From NCBI RefSeq assembly GCF_023715655.1, contig NZ_JAMBON010000009.1:43693-107692 (forward strand): a stretch of 64,000 nt of DNA, in the 5' to 3' direction. Below are positions 35,558-43,573 of the stretch, piece by piece (the stretch's first letter is position 1; each line of letters opens with the position of its first letter). This DNA comes from Oceanobacillus luteolus (lineage in GTDB: Bacteria > Bacillota > Bacilli > Bacillales > Amphibacillaceae). The position numbers and the translations under genes were made by a program. The notes beneath the pieces are model-generated. The model did not search any database. It was not told where the DNA came from and was given only the letters and a program-made list of their open reading frames with translations.

Positions 35558-36139
35558 TTAGGAATTTGTTGCATCCGTTGAAATCTTCTTTTGATCATCC
35601 AACTGTCTAATCGCTCTCCATATTGTAAAAATGGAATATGCCAACATTAAAAATCCAGGAATAATAAGGAATGCTATAGCACCCTTTGGTGATTGTGCAA
35701 AGGAAGAAATATAACCGATATAAGGGATAGTAAACCCTTCATATACAGCGATTACATTCTCGGCAAGTACTGGGCTTGTATCAGGTGCGTTGTTATTATC
35801 CCCTTTTGTCGTGTAAGTAATATTCTCACCACTGCCAGAAACTTCGATGATTCTATGAGTTACTAATTTGTCTTCGGATTCCATGAACGTAATAACATCA
35901 TCTTTTTTCAGATTATATTTTGTTTCACCATCAATTGGTTTAACTGCAATAATTGAACCTGTTTGGATGTCAGGCTCCATGGAACCAGATAGGACTGTTT
36001 TTAATTGATAACCAAAAACTTCTGGCTCTCCACCTGAGGCTTTGTTGATCACAACTAAGACTAAAACTGCAATTAGAGCGACCATTAATACAGTAGATAC
36101 GATTCGATTCACCCATTTAAATAATGTTCTTTTTTTCAT
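35558..36139 (-). CDS. sipW: Signal peptidase I SipW (ER-type)
   Basis: 193 residues. SipW is the ER-type (Ser-His) signal peptidase that matures TasA and TapA. N-terminal TM (VSTVLMVALIAVLVLVVI), then the catalytic Ser in VLSGSMEPDIQTGS, the His in DKLVTHRII in place of the bacterial Lys, the GDNNNAPD box and a C-terminal TM (AIAFLIIPGFLMLAYSIF). The ATG overlaps the tapA stop (ATGA), so translation is coupled. Its substrates are likely the four other secreted proteins of the operon. Confidence 0.95.
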   Translation of the reverse strand: MKKRTLFKWVNRIVSTVLMVALIAVLVLVVINKASGGEPEVFGYQLKTVLSGSMEPDIQTGSIIAVKPIDGETKYNLKKDDVITFMESEDKLVTHRIIEVSGSGENITYTTKGDNNNAPDTSPVLAENVIAVYEGFTIPYIGYISSFAQSPKGAIAFLIIPGFLMLAYSIFTIWRAIRQLDDQKKISTDATNS

Positions 36140-36951
36140 TTCTCTTCCCCCTCCTTAACTTCATCTTTCGTTTCATCGCCTGATAAGACTTCACTATCTT
36201 CTTGCTCTGCAGGCGGAACTGTATCTTTTCCAGACTCCGTTATTTCTGCTTCGCTTTCCTTCTTTTCTTCTGGCTGCTGCCCCTGTTCAACCTCTGTATT
36301 GTTGTCTTCTTTATTTTCACTAGTATCTTGTTCTTTCACTTTTTCTTGGTTTGGCTCGTTCTTTTCAGCATCTTCAGTGCTTTGTTCCGGTGCAGATTTG
36401 TGGTCCTCATTTGATTTCTCTTTCACATTGTCTGTTTTTTGGCCGGATCCACAATCTACTTTAATTTCAAAACTCCACGTCTCCATTTCGCCATCTACTG
36501 TTTCATACTTAGCCACAAATGCATATCTACCTGGCTCTTCCGCCGTAAATTTCAATTCCTCTGTCTGATTCTTTTTAAGTGCTGGAATACTTCCTTCACC
36601 AACTTTTTCTCCGTGTTTTTTAGGATTAGCTTTATGGTAATAAACCTCGTAAGATGCTGCATCGTTCATATCTTCTTTACCTTTATTTTTAATCGTTCTC
36701 TTTACCTCAAAAGGGCCACATGCATCAAAATTAGAGTTCCCTTTTTCCGTAAATACCAATTGATAGTCTACAGGCCAATACCCAGACTCTATCTTTCCTG
36801 CAGGACTGGTTGCATCAGAAAAGACAGCAGAAGTATTGGATGTAAAATGCATAATAGAGAACAGTAGCAGATACCAAATTAAAATAATTTTCGTCGTAAA
36901 CCAAAAACCCCGGTATTTTGATCTGAATTTTCGTAAACGGCTTTGCCTCAT
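36136..36951 (-). CDS. tapA: Amyloid-fibre anchoring/assembly protein TapA
   Basis: 271 residues. The N-terminal signal segment (FTTKIILIWYLLLFSIMHFTSNTSAVFSD with the AvFsD SipW-type cleavage context) leads into a mature domain with two cysteines (DACGPFEV and VDCGSGQ), as in B. subtilis TapA. A long low-complexity Glu/Lys/Asp/Asn-rich tail (about residues 175-271) follows. TapA nucleates TasA fibres and is found at the cell wall. The start at 36951 follows GGACGGAGAT. It overlaps sipW by 4 nt. The order here (tasA-tasA2-tapA-sipW) differs from B. subtilis tapA-sipW-tasA. Confidence 0.88.
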   Translation of the reverse strand: MRQSRLRKFRSKYRGFWFTTKIILIWYLLLFSIMHFTSNTSAVFSDATSPAGKIESGYWPVDYQLVFTEKGNSNFDACGPFEVKRTIKNKGKEDMNDAASYEVYYHKANPKKHGEKVGEGSIPALKKNQTEELKFTAEEPGRYAFVAKYETVDGEMETWSFEIKVDCGSGQKTDNVKEKSNEDHKSAPEQSTEDAEKNEPNQEKVKEQDTSENKEDNNTEVEQGQQPEEKKESEAEITESGKDTVPPAEQEDSEVLSGDETKDEVKEGEEK

Positions 36952-36993
36952 AAAAGATCTCCGTCCTTTAAATGACTTTTACATTCTTATGTG

Positions 36994-37045
36994 TAGTCCT
37001 AAAAATATTAATCTAACATACTTAGGACTGCACACAATGCAGTCC
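36994..37045 (-). promoter_or_regulatory. Mutually exclusive hairpins in the tasA2-tapA spacer
   Basis: Transcript order on the minus strand: segment A GGACTGCA (37045-37038), segment B TGCAGTCCTAAG (37032-37021), segment C TTAGGACT (37002... ending at 36995). A pairs with B (8 bp, 5-nt loop) or B pairs with C (8 bp). No T-tract follows either stem. Confidence 0.45.
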
Positions 37046-37054
37046 GTGCGATTA

Positions 37055-37639
37055 TCATTTGCTTTCTTCTACTTCTTGCACCGCTTCAAATGTCCAATTT
37101 AAATCCAGCCTGTTGCCTTGATATTTGTTTTGATTTTCTGTTTCTATAAACTCAAATATCACTTCAATTTCTACATTATTGTTTGGTTTAATATCAGTAA
37201 TTAATAATGCAGGTGAATTCGCTTTATTTTTAATCGCATCAATTTGATGTAGAGTTCTATCAGTTAATTGAGTATTTATTACACCATTTACTTTCAACTC
37301 TTTAATTTTAATCTGACTGCCGAAATCATTTGGTTTATCATCTTTGTCGAAAGATTCATACGCGGAATTAAGAAAAAGCTTCCCGATATTTAATGTCCCG
37401 TCATTTACTAATTGAAAAGTATATTTTTCAAAAATATCTCCAGGCTTTTTATCTTTAAAATTGAAATAGAACCCCTCAGAATCTGATGTATTCTTGATTC
37501 CAAGATCAATTGTCCCTGACATGATTTGATTTTGAGTACTAACATCATCACTAAAATATGCAACAGTACCTCCACTGATCAACGACATCCCCACTAATCC
37601 GGTTACCATTCCCAATATGATATTTTTCTTAATACTCAC
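37055..37639 (-). CDS. TasA/camelysin family fibre protein, second paralogue
   Basis: 194 residues from a GTG at 37639, 4 nt after AGGAGGGG. SipW-type signal peptide (LGMVTGLVGMSLISGGTVAYFSDD) and the camelysin (M73/CalY) core: GTIDLGIKNTSDSEG, KKPGDIFEKYTFQLVNDGTLNIG and EVIFEFIETENQNKYQGNRL. Camelysin/TasA subunits polymerise into matrix fibres; the old peptidase-family label (M73) does not prove protease activity. It lies 119 bp after the first tasA gene, beyond a hairpin, and is less similar to classical TasA than its neighbour. Confidence 0.88.
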   Translation of the reverse strand: MSIKKNIILGMVTGLVGMSLISGGTVAYFSDDVSTQNQIMSGTIDLGIKNTSDSEGFYFNFKDKKPGDIFEKYTFQLVNDGTLNIGKLFLNSAYESFDKDDKPNDFGSQIKIKELKVNGVINTQLTDRTLHQIDAIKNKANSPALLITDIKPNNNVEIEVIFEFIETENQNKYQGNRLDLNWTFEAVQEVEESK

Positions 37640-37716
37640 GGGACCCCTCCTGATTGATTTCGATTTATTAATATTTTTTCTATGTTTTGATATTAATGGA
37701 TTACTATATGTAGGAA

Positions 37717-37740
37717 GAGAAGAGGTTCATACCTCTTCTC
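37717..37740 (-). terminator. Hairpin after tasA (partial terminator or mRNA stabiliser)
   Basis: GAGAAGAGGT/ACCTCTTCTC, a perfect 10-bp stem with a 4-nt loop, 18 nt after the tasA stop. The minus-strand tail TTCCTACATA is not a T-run, so it may protect the 3' end of the tasA message or attenuate rather than stop transcription. Confidence 0.6.
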
Positions 37741-37757
37741 TATTTGTATTTAAAGCG

Positions 37758-38390
37758 TTATCTAGATTCACCTGGAGTTTGGTGTGCAGTGAATGTCCAC
37801 TCTAGCTCAAGTGCATCGCCTTGGAACTCGTTTTGGTCTGCACCGTTATCGACAAATTCAAATGCTACGTACATTTGGTCGCTTGTTCCAGCTGCTAAAC
37901 CATCCCCTTCACCACTCAAACCAAGTAGGTGTGTGATCCAGTGTTGAAGATTTTCTACTGCATCAGGTGTCATGTTTTGAAGGTCATACAGGGTAGTTTC
38001 AGAAATAACATCATTGTAATCTCCAATAACCCAACCATTACCTGTCTTATCTGCGTTCTCTAGGAACAATACTTTGATATGTTTACCGAAATCATCAACA
38101 TTGTCACCTTTTGCATCAATTACGTTGTATGCAGTAGCAAGGTCAATTGTAGAAATATCCAATGAACCGTTATTCTCTAGAACAAACTCACGAACCATAG
38201 TATCTCCCGGTTTTAAATTATCCACATCAATTACTACAGATGGGTTAACTGCTAAATCCAACGTACCTGCAGCAAATGTATTGTTCGAAACTTCTGTATC
38301 ACTGAAATAAGCAAATGTTCCTCCACCGATTAAAGCCATCCCGATTAGCGCTGTTCCTACACCTGACATTAATTTTTTCTTTAGACTCAT
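37758..38390 (-). CDS. tasA: Major TasA/CalY-type biofilm fibre protein
   Basis: 210 residues from the ATG at 38390 with a very strong GGGGAGGA site. Signal peptide LMSGVGTALIGMALIGGGTFAYFSD has the FAYFSD context cleaved by SipW. The mature camelysin/TasA domain carries GTLDLAVNPS, DNLKPGDTMVREFVLENNGS and YVAFEFVDNG. First gene of the operon, so expected to be the most abundant. In B. subtilis TasA forms the main protein fibres of the biofilm by donor-strand exchange. The promoter region carries SinR-type boxes. Confidence 0.9.
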   Translation of the reverse strand: MSLKKKLMSGVGTALIGMALIGGGTFAYFSDTEVSNNTFAAGTLDLAVNPSVVIDVDNLKPGDTMVREFVLENNGSLDISTIDLATAYNVIDAKGDNVDDFGKHIKVLFLENADKTGNGWVIGDYNDVISETTLYDLQNMTPDAVENLQHWITHLLGLSGEGDGLAAGTSDQMYVAFEFVDNGADQNEFQGDALELEWTFTAHQTPGESR

Positions 38391-38824
38391 TATAAAATTC
38401 CTCCCCAATTAGTATAATTTTATTATTTCTTCCCCATAAAGCACTTTCTTCTTTGTCTCATCTATGTTGCTTGTTTCTTTGTCCCCCCTCCTTATGTATT
38501 AACGCGGTTGTTCTTTTTCGAGATAACCTCAGTGCTTTATAACGAACAACTTAGTCGTAGTATATTGCACTTTCTCAAAATAGGAAAACCTCAAAAACAG
38601 CCGTTTGTTCTATATATTGAACAATTATCTCTTGTTTTCTTTTATTTTCTTTAAATTACTAAGTTTTTAATATTTTTTACATCTTCTGTTCTTTATCATA
38701 AACCTAAATAGTATACTCTAGACGGGGAATCTTTAAACTAGTAAGGAAACATTGAAACTAGTCCCTTTTCTATTCCATTTAAAAGGTATATACTAAAGCT
38801 AACGTTACTAATGAGGTGACATGG
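38391..38824. promoter_or_regulatory. Divergent tasA operon / sortase control region with SinR-type boxes
   Basis: 434 bp without a gene. It contains GTTCTTT at 38510-38516 and 38688-38694, GTTCTAT at 38607-38613 and a palindrome TTGTTCTATATATTGAACAA at 38605-38624. A minus-strand GTTGTTC lies at 38544-38550. The SinR consensus in B. subtilis is GTTCTYT, often in pairs or inverted. A stretch of T-rich DNA (38625-38680) lies between the sites. The boxes sit on both sides of the likely start sites, so one SinR array could control the fibre operon and the sortase together. Confidence 0.6.
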
Positions 38825-39424
38825 ATGAAATTTATATCATACGTATTAATGATTGTCGGGGTCGGCTTCCTAGCCTTTGGAGGATACCAATGGTATATGA
38901 CTACAAGTGCCCAGAGCGAAGCTGCTTCAGAGGCGCAAGCACTAATCGCTGAACGGAATGCGATTAGCGCCGAGGATGATTTTGATCCATTGGAAGCTGC
39001 AAAAAACTTTAACCCCGAAATGGGAGAAACGGCCGGTATTCTACATATTCCGAAGCTAGAGGCTGATTTACCGATTATTGAAGGTACACATGAAGATGAA
39101 TTGGAACGCGGTGTTGGCCATTACCAAGGAACTGCCTACCCTCTTCAAAATGAACAAATCGTCCTTTCAGGACATCGGGATACAGTCTTTCGTGAAATGG
39201 GTGAGTTGGAAATTGGTGATCATTTAGTTGTGCAAATGGAATATGGTGATTTCACTTATGAAATAACAGAAACGAAAATAGTAAGCGCAGATGATCGTAC
39301 AATCATTGTTCCACATCATGAGGAAGTTCTTACTCTTACAACTTGTTATCCATTCAACTTCATTGGGTATGCACCAGATCGTTACATCATTTATGCCTAT
39401 CCGGTAGAAAATCAAGATGATTAG
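38825..39424 (+). CDS. srtD: Class D sortase
   Basis: 199 residues from the ATG at 38825, 6 nt after GAGGTG (the GTG three codons earlier overlaps the SD). N-terminal signal anchor (FISYVLMIVGVGFLAFGGY), then the sortase barrel (GILHIPKLEADLPIIEGT). The catalytic triad is visible: His117 in VLSGHRDTVF, Cys174 in TLTTCYPF and Arg186 in APDRYIIYA. The compact size and TLTTCYPF pattern fit class D. Sortases join LPxT(G/A) proteins to peptidoglycan. The LPKTA protein in the divergent operon is the obvious local substrate. Followed by its own terminator. Confidence 0.9.
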   Translation: MKFISYVLMIVGVGFLAFGGYQWYMTTSAQSEAASEAQALIAERNAISAEDDFDPLEAAKNFNPEMGETAGILHIPKLEADLPIIEGTHEDELERGVGHYQGTAYPLQNEQIVLSGHRDTVFREMGELEIGDHLVVQMEYGDFTYEITETKIVSADDRTIIVPHHEEVLTLTTCYPFNFIGYAPDRYIIYAYPVENQDD

Positions 39425-39443
39425 ATTCATCTTGATTTTTTTT
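39409..39443 (+). terminator. Terminator of the sortase gene
   Basis: AAATCAAGATGA/TCATCTTGATTT, a perfect 12-bp stem overlapping the stop codon (39422-39424), followed by a run of T. Confidence 0.93.
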
Positions 39444-39612
39444 GGTTATTTATAGTACCTTTGCAGTTAATTAGCTAAAATTCTACATTTTTTACCATAA
39501 ACCATGCAAATTTAAATGGACTAAATTGACTATATCGGATATAATTTTATACAGTAAAGTCGTCTGAAGGTAATGGAATACGAGAAGATTACACATAAGA
39601 GGAGAAATTCAA

Positions 39613-40545
39613 TTGGTATCGAGAATGCAAAGAAAAAAGAAACGTAAATGGCCATACTGGGTTGGGGGAATCTTATTAGCTATCATTCTGGCAGTAGGTG
39701 GAATTGGGTTTTACGTCTATAGTCAGCTCGGCAGCGCGGTAGATACGATGCATACCCCTCTTGCCCGTGATGAAGATCCCGAACGTCAAAAGCAAATCAA
39801 ACAAATTTTTGATTCAAAAGATTCATTGAACGTTCTGTTACTTGGGGTGGATGAACGCCCAGGAGACAAAGGACGCTCGGATACGATGATTCTCATGTCT
39901 TTAAACCCGAAAACAAATTCCATGATCATGTTGAGTATTCCCCGTGATACTTACGTGAATATTCCAGGACGTGGCATGGATAAAATTAACCATGCGTACG
40001 CTTTCGGGGGAGTAGAGTTGGCAGTGGAGACGGTGGAGAAGACTTTCGATATCCCGGTCCACATCTATTCCCGCGTGAATATGGAAGGATTCAAACAAGG
40101 TATTGATGCACTTGGCGGGGTTACAGTAAATAATACCCAAAGCTTCTCTCAAGGTGGTTCCACTTTCGCTGAAGGTCCGATTCATCTGGATGGTGAACAA
40201 GCTCTCGATTATATCCGAATGAGAAAAAAAGATCCGCGTGGTGATATGGGACGTAATGAGAGACAGCGTGCAGTGATTACAGCAGCAATGGAAAAAGGAG
40301 CCAGCTTCTCCAGCATTACGAAGTTTGGTGAAATCCTTGATATTTTAGGCGGAAATGTCCAAACGGACTTGGACATGGATAAGATACAAACACTTTTCAC
40401 AGGCTACCTCGGAACAAGACATAACATCCAAACGCTTGAATTGGAAGGTTCAGGTTCCACGATAAATGGTGTATGGTATTATGTAGTACCTGATTCAGAA
40501 TTCAATCGAATCCATACAGAAATTACAAATCATATGCAAGGTTAA
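39613..40545 (+). CDS. LCP family glycopolymer ligase (LytR/TagU-like)
   Basis: 310 residues from a TTG at 39613, 8 nt after AGAGGAG. A basic N-terminus (RKKKRKW) and one TM (VGGILLAIILAVGGIGFYVY) precede the LCP domain: VLLLGVDERPGDKGRSDTMILMSL, MLSIPRDTYVNIPG, KINHAYAFGG and LDYIRMRKKDPRGDMGRNERQ. The arginines and aspartates that bind polyprenyl pyrophosphate are in those motifs. LCP enzymes transfer teichoic acid or capsule chains onto peptidoglycan outside the membrane. The gene lies after the sortase but behind its terminator. Confidence 0.93.
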   Translation: MVSRMQRKKKRKWPYWVGGILLAIILAVGGIGFYVYSQLGSAVDTMHTPLARDEDPERQKQIKQIFDSKDSLNVLLLGVDERPGDKGRSDTMILMSLNPKTNSMIMLSIPRDTYVNIPGRGMDKINHAYAFGGVELAVETVEKTFDIPVHIYSRVNMEGFKQGIDALGGVTVNNTQSFSQGGSTFAEGPIHLDGEQALDYIRMRKKDPRGDMGRNERQRAVITAAMEKGASFSSITKFGEILDILGGNVQTDLDMDKIQTLFTGYLGTRHNIQTLELEGSGSTINGVWYYVVPDSEFNRIHTEITNHMQG

Positions 40546-40548
40546 TTC

Positions 40549-40582
40549 AACGCCCGAGGAGCAGATCCTTGGGTGTTAATTT
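40549..40582 (+). terminator. Terminator of the LCP gene
   Basis: AACGCCCGAGGA/TCCTTGGGTGTT, a 12-bp stem with two wobbles and a 5-nt loop, followed by AATTTTTG. Confidence 0.85.
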
Positions 40583-40613
40583 TTGCTTAGAGCAAATGTT
40601 AACTGCCGTAAGT

Positions 40614-40910
40614 TTACTTTGATAATCTTCTCCAACCATTAGCAAGTAAATGATTGACATATTCTTCAAAAGGTATATCCTCTAATTCCAACATTAATGG
40701 ACTCAAAGATACATAGCACTCATTCCGCTCATAGTCTACCGTCACTTTTACAACTTCATATCCGTTATGGTATTTAGAATGGAACCCTGAATCATGGATA
40801 ATATCTCCCTTAACAGGACGAAAATCCGATTCAAACTCTTTTGTAAATGCCTCTCCTTGTTTCTGATTATTTGTAACGGACGTCACAAAAACAATTAATT
40901 TTATATTCAT
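40614..40910 (-). CDS. Hypothetical protein (98 aa)
   Basis: ATG at 40910 (TTG one codon earlier is also possible) behind AAGGGG. The protein is soluble and looks like a small mixed alpha/beta fold: a hydrophobic strand (NIKLIVFVTSV), then GEAFTKEFESDFRPVKGDIIHDSGFH, paired strands (VVKVTVDYERNECYVSL) and a C-terminal helix (EEYVNHLLANGWRRL). I do not recognise the family. The position between two unrelated genes gives no functional hint. The SD and clean frame support reality. Confidence 0.65.
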   Translation of the reverse strand: MNIKLIVFVTSVTNNQKQGEAFTKEFESDFRPVKGDIIHDSGFHSKYHNGYEVVKVTVDYERNECYVSLSPLMLELEDIPFEEYVNHLLANGWRRLSK

Positions 40911-40980
40911 CAATATTTCCCCTTATCAACGAAATGTACTTTTTACACTGTATCCTAAATATGCATTATATACAAGATAA

Positions 40981-41006
40981 AAAGGAGCAGATTCATCCGC
41001 TCCTTT
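40981..41006 (-). terminator. Terminator of the 2TM-domain gene
   Basis: AAAGGAGC/GCTCCTTT stem (41006-40999 with 40988-40981 on the minus strand) followed by TTATCTTGT; the run reads CCTTTTTATC. Confidence 0.8.
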
Positions 41007-41009
41007 CAT

Positions 41010-41282
41010 TCACCATTTATCTTTATCCATATACTCTTTTATTTTCCGTTCTTCCCATTCAGCACCAAAGATTCCACCAGAAAAAACCGAGAGCGCATGA
41101 GCTACCAAGCCAATCCCCCATCCTAGCAAGGGATAAATAAACCACCAGTGTTCCGTTGATGTAAAGAAATTAAGCAAGAATAAGAAACTATTGACAATGA
41201 CATATATGATTAAATGCTGATAAAAATCCCGCAACTCCCGAACTCTTTTTCGAGCCCGTTCATACCTTTCTTCACCATCCAT
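41010..41282 (-). CDS. 2TM domain-containing protein
   Basis: 90 residues from the ATG at 41282, right after AAAGGAGGG (the longer frame upstream lacks an SD). A charged N-terminus (EERYERARKRVRELRDFYQHL) leads into two TM helices (IIYVIVNSFLFLLNFF and FIYPLLGWGIGLVAHALSVF). The end is WEERKIKEYM, the pattern of the 2TM (PF13239-type) family, often found fused to or near histidine kinases. No such partner is nearby. Role unknown; monocistronic. Confidence 0.85.
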   Translation of the reverse strand: MDGEERYERARKRVRELRDFYQHLIIYVIVNSFLFLLNFFTSTEHWWFIYPLLGWGIGLVAHALSVFSGGIFGAEWEERKIKEYMDKDKW

Positions 41283-41497
41283 TTTCCACCCTCCTTTTGT
41301 TTCTGATCTACCGGTCCATCCTGAATCATTAAAACAATCTTCGTCCATAATCAGAATCTTCTTTACTGTATATTATCAAATTTATCTACGGAAGTAACCA
41401 ATATAATTACCTAAATTCTTCAAATTAATTGCTATATACTCCACTTACAAGATGATATAATATTTGTAGAAAGTCTTACGGGGGGAGATATTAGAAA

Positions 41498-43531
41498 ATG
41501 AAGCGAGTAATTTTTTTGCTTGTCGCGCTTTTGCTTTTAGCTGCATGTTCAGAAAAGGAACAGGTTACTCCAAATGAACGTTTCAAGGAATTTGCTTCGA
41601 TATGGAGTAAACAAGAGTTTGATCAAATGTTTAATATGTTCAGTACAGAAACAAAAGAAAAAATAACAGAAGAAGAATCTATACAGCGATATGAAAAGAT
41701 TTATAATGATTTGAGCATCGAAAACGTACATATTTCATTTGATGAACTGACGGAAGAGGAACTGGATGAATTGAAAAAAGAAGAAAATCCGAGTGTCACC
41801 CTTCCTTTCACAGTGGAAATGGATTCGTTTGCAGGGCCGATCAGCTTCGAATATGAAGCTACTCTAGTTCAAGAACTCGTTAATGAAGAAGAGGATGAAT
41901 ATAATTGGTTCGTAAACTGGGATGCCGGCTTTATTCACCCAGAACTTGTAGATGGTGGAGAAATCGGAATTGAAACGATCGAGCCGGTACGCGGTGAAAT
42001 TCTTGACCGTAATCAGATACCGCTGGCCATCAATGACACAGTTTATCAAATCGGGATTAAGCCTGAGGACTTGGTCAATCCAGAACAAGCGAAACAGCAA
42101 ATCGCCGATATACTTAATATAAAGAAAGAAAAAATTGATGATGCTTTAAGTGCAGGTTGGGTCCAGGATGATCTATTCGTACCAATTGCGACAATTTTAC
42201 CAACTGATGAAGCATATGAACAGGTGATGGCAATTCCAGGAGTTCAACGCAAAGAAATGACCGGACGGATTTACCCGGGTGAAGAAGCGACAGCTCATTT
42301 AGTCGGCTATATCGGCGACATCACTGCTGAAAAATTGGAAGAATTAGAGAGTGACGAATACGGACCGAATGATAAAATCGGCATCCGTGGTTTGGAAAGT
42401 TGGTATGAGGAACGACTTAAAGGTAAACGGGGCGTAAAAATATTCATTAAGAAAGAAGATAGTGAAGATGTCGTTATAGCCGAAAAACCCGTGGAAAATG
42501 GAGAGACGATTCAACTGACGATTGATATCAACATCCAAGAAAAAATTTACAACAGTTATAAAGACGATTCAGGTACAACTGCTGCAATCGATCCTAAAAC
42601 TGGTGAGACCTTAGCTCTTGTTAGTGCTCCCGCATTCGATCCGAATGAAGTGTTGTACGGGACGTCAGGAGATGCATGGGATGACCCAAACGACCAAGAC
42701 CCTAGTCTAAATCGCTTTGCAGCGACATTCGCGCCAGGCTCTGTTTTAAAACCAATAACTGCAGCAGCTGGGATAAACATCGGAACATTAGATCCTGAAG
42801 AAGGGTTTGAAATCGAAGGAAAACATTGGAGCAAGGGTAAAGGTTGGGGCGATTACCAAGTCACAAGGGTTTCCTTATCCAATGGTCCAGTTGATTTGAA
42901 AGATGCCCTCGTCCGATCCGATAATATTTACTTTGCGATGCAGGCTTTGGAAATGGGCAGTGAAGCCTTTATCGAAGAATTTAAACAGTTTGGATTTGAG
43001 GAAGACTTTCCATATGAGTATCCGATACCAGCATCCACCATTTCGAGTACGGGAGAGATAAACGATGAAGTGCTGCTTGCGAACTCCAGTTATGGTCAAG
43101 GAGAACTTGAGATGAGCGCTCTCCACTTAGCAACGGCTTATACTGTATTTTTAAACGGTGGAGACATGCTAAAGCCAACCCTACTCTTAAGTGAAGATAC
43201 AGGCCAGATTTGGAAAGAGGATTTACTGTCAGAAGAAGAAGTGAAACGGATGCAGAGTATCCTACGGGCAGTTGTAACAGATGGGACTGCAAAACGAGCG
43301 GAGGAAGAATCAAATGTGCCGATTGCTGGAAAAACCGGAACGGTTGAATTGAAGTTATCGGCAGAGACCGGTGGAGCAGAGAATAGCTGGTTTGTAGCTT
43401 ACCCTCATGAGTCACCTGACATTTTAATGGCAATGCTCGTCGAGGAAACCGAAGATAAAGAAAGCGGACTTGCGATTGGTAAGTTTGTTGAAGTGATTAA
43501 TCAGCTTTACCCAGAAAAAAATGATGAATAA
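41498..43531 (+). CDS. Class B penicillin-binding protein, MecA-type (PbpC/PBP3-like lipoprotein)
   Basis: 677 residues behind GGGGGGAG. Lipobox LLLAAC at the N-terminus (FLLVALLLLAAC). Domains: MecA_N/NTF2-like (about residues 25-150), PBP dimer domain (about 165-335, EPVRGEILDRNQIPLA) and transpeptidase (about 360-670). Active-site motifs: SxxK as PGSVLKPI (Ser415, Lys418), SxN as RSDN (474-476) and KTG as AGKTGTVEL. It cross-links peptidoglycan on the outer face. MecA-type architecture is shared with low-affinity PBPs such as B. subtilis PBP3; beta-lactam affinity cannot be read from sequence. Ends at a bidirectional terminator. Confidence 0.92.
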   Translation: MKRVIFLLVALLLLAACSEKEQVTPNERFKEFASIWSKQEFDQMFNMFSTETKEKITEEESIQRYEKIYNDLSIENVHISFDELTEEELDELKKEENPSVTLPFTVEMDSFAGPISFEYEATLVQELVNEEEDEYNWFVNWDAGFIHPELVDGGEIGIETIEPVRGEILDRNQIPLAINDTVYQIGIKPEDLVNPEQAKQQIADILNIKKEKIDDALSAGWVQDDLFVPIATILPTDEAYEQVMAIPGVQRKEMTGRIYPGEEATAHLVGYIGDITAEKLEELESDEYGPNDKIGIRGLESWYEERLKGKRGVKIFIKKEDSEDVVIAEKPVENGETIQLTIDINIQEKIYNSYKDDSGTTAAIDPKTGETLALVSAPAFDPNEVLYGTSGDAWDDPNDQDPSLNRFAATFAPGSVLKPITAAAGINIGTLDPEEGFEIEGKHWSKGKGWGDYQVTRVSLSNGPVDLKDALVRSDNIYFAMQALEMGSEAFIEEFKQFGFEEDFPYEYPIPASTISSTGEINDEVLLANSSYGQGELEMSALHLATAYTVFLNGGDMLKPTLLLSEDTGQIWKEDLLSEEEVKRMQSILRAVVTDGTAKRAEEESNVPIAGKTGTVELKLSAETGGAENSWFVAYPHESPDILMAMLVEETEDKESGLAIGKFVEVINQLYPEKNDE

Positions 43532-43542
43532 GATTGGATTGA

Positions 43543-43573
43543 AAAACTCCCCTTTAGTTTTAAGGGGAGTTTT
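43543..43573. terminator. Bidirectional terminator between the PBP and IDEAL-domain genes
   Basis: AAAACTCCCCTT/AAGGGGAGTTTT, a 12-bp stem with T4 on the right and A-rich (T on the minus strand) on the left. The minus gene stop at 43560 lies in the loop. Confidence 0.88.

Noticed and set aside
36202..36867. Plus-strand frames of 70-142 aa over tapA
   Set aside because: Shadow of the low-complexity Glu/Lys-rich tail of TapA, giving Phe/Leu/Ser-rich nonsense; no ribosome-binding sites.
42981..43433. 150-aa minus-strand frame inside the PBP gene
   Set aside because: Opposite the transpeptidase domain, whose motifs are intact; no SD and biased composition.
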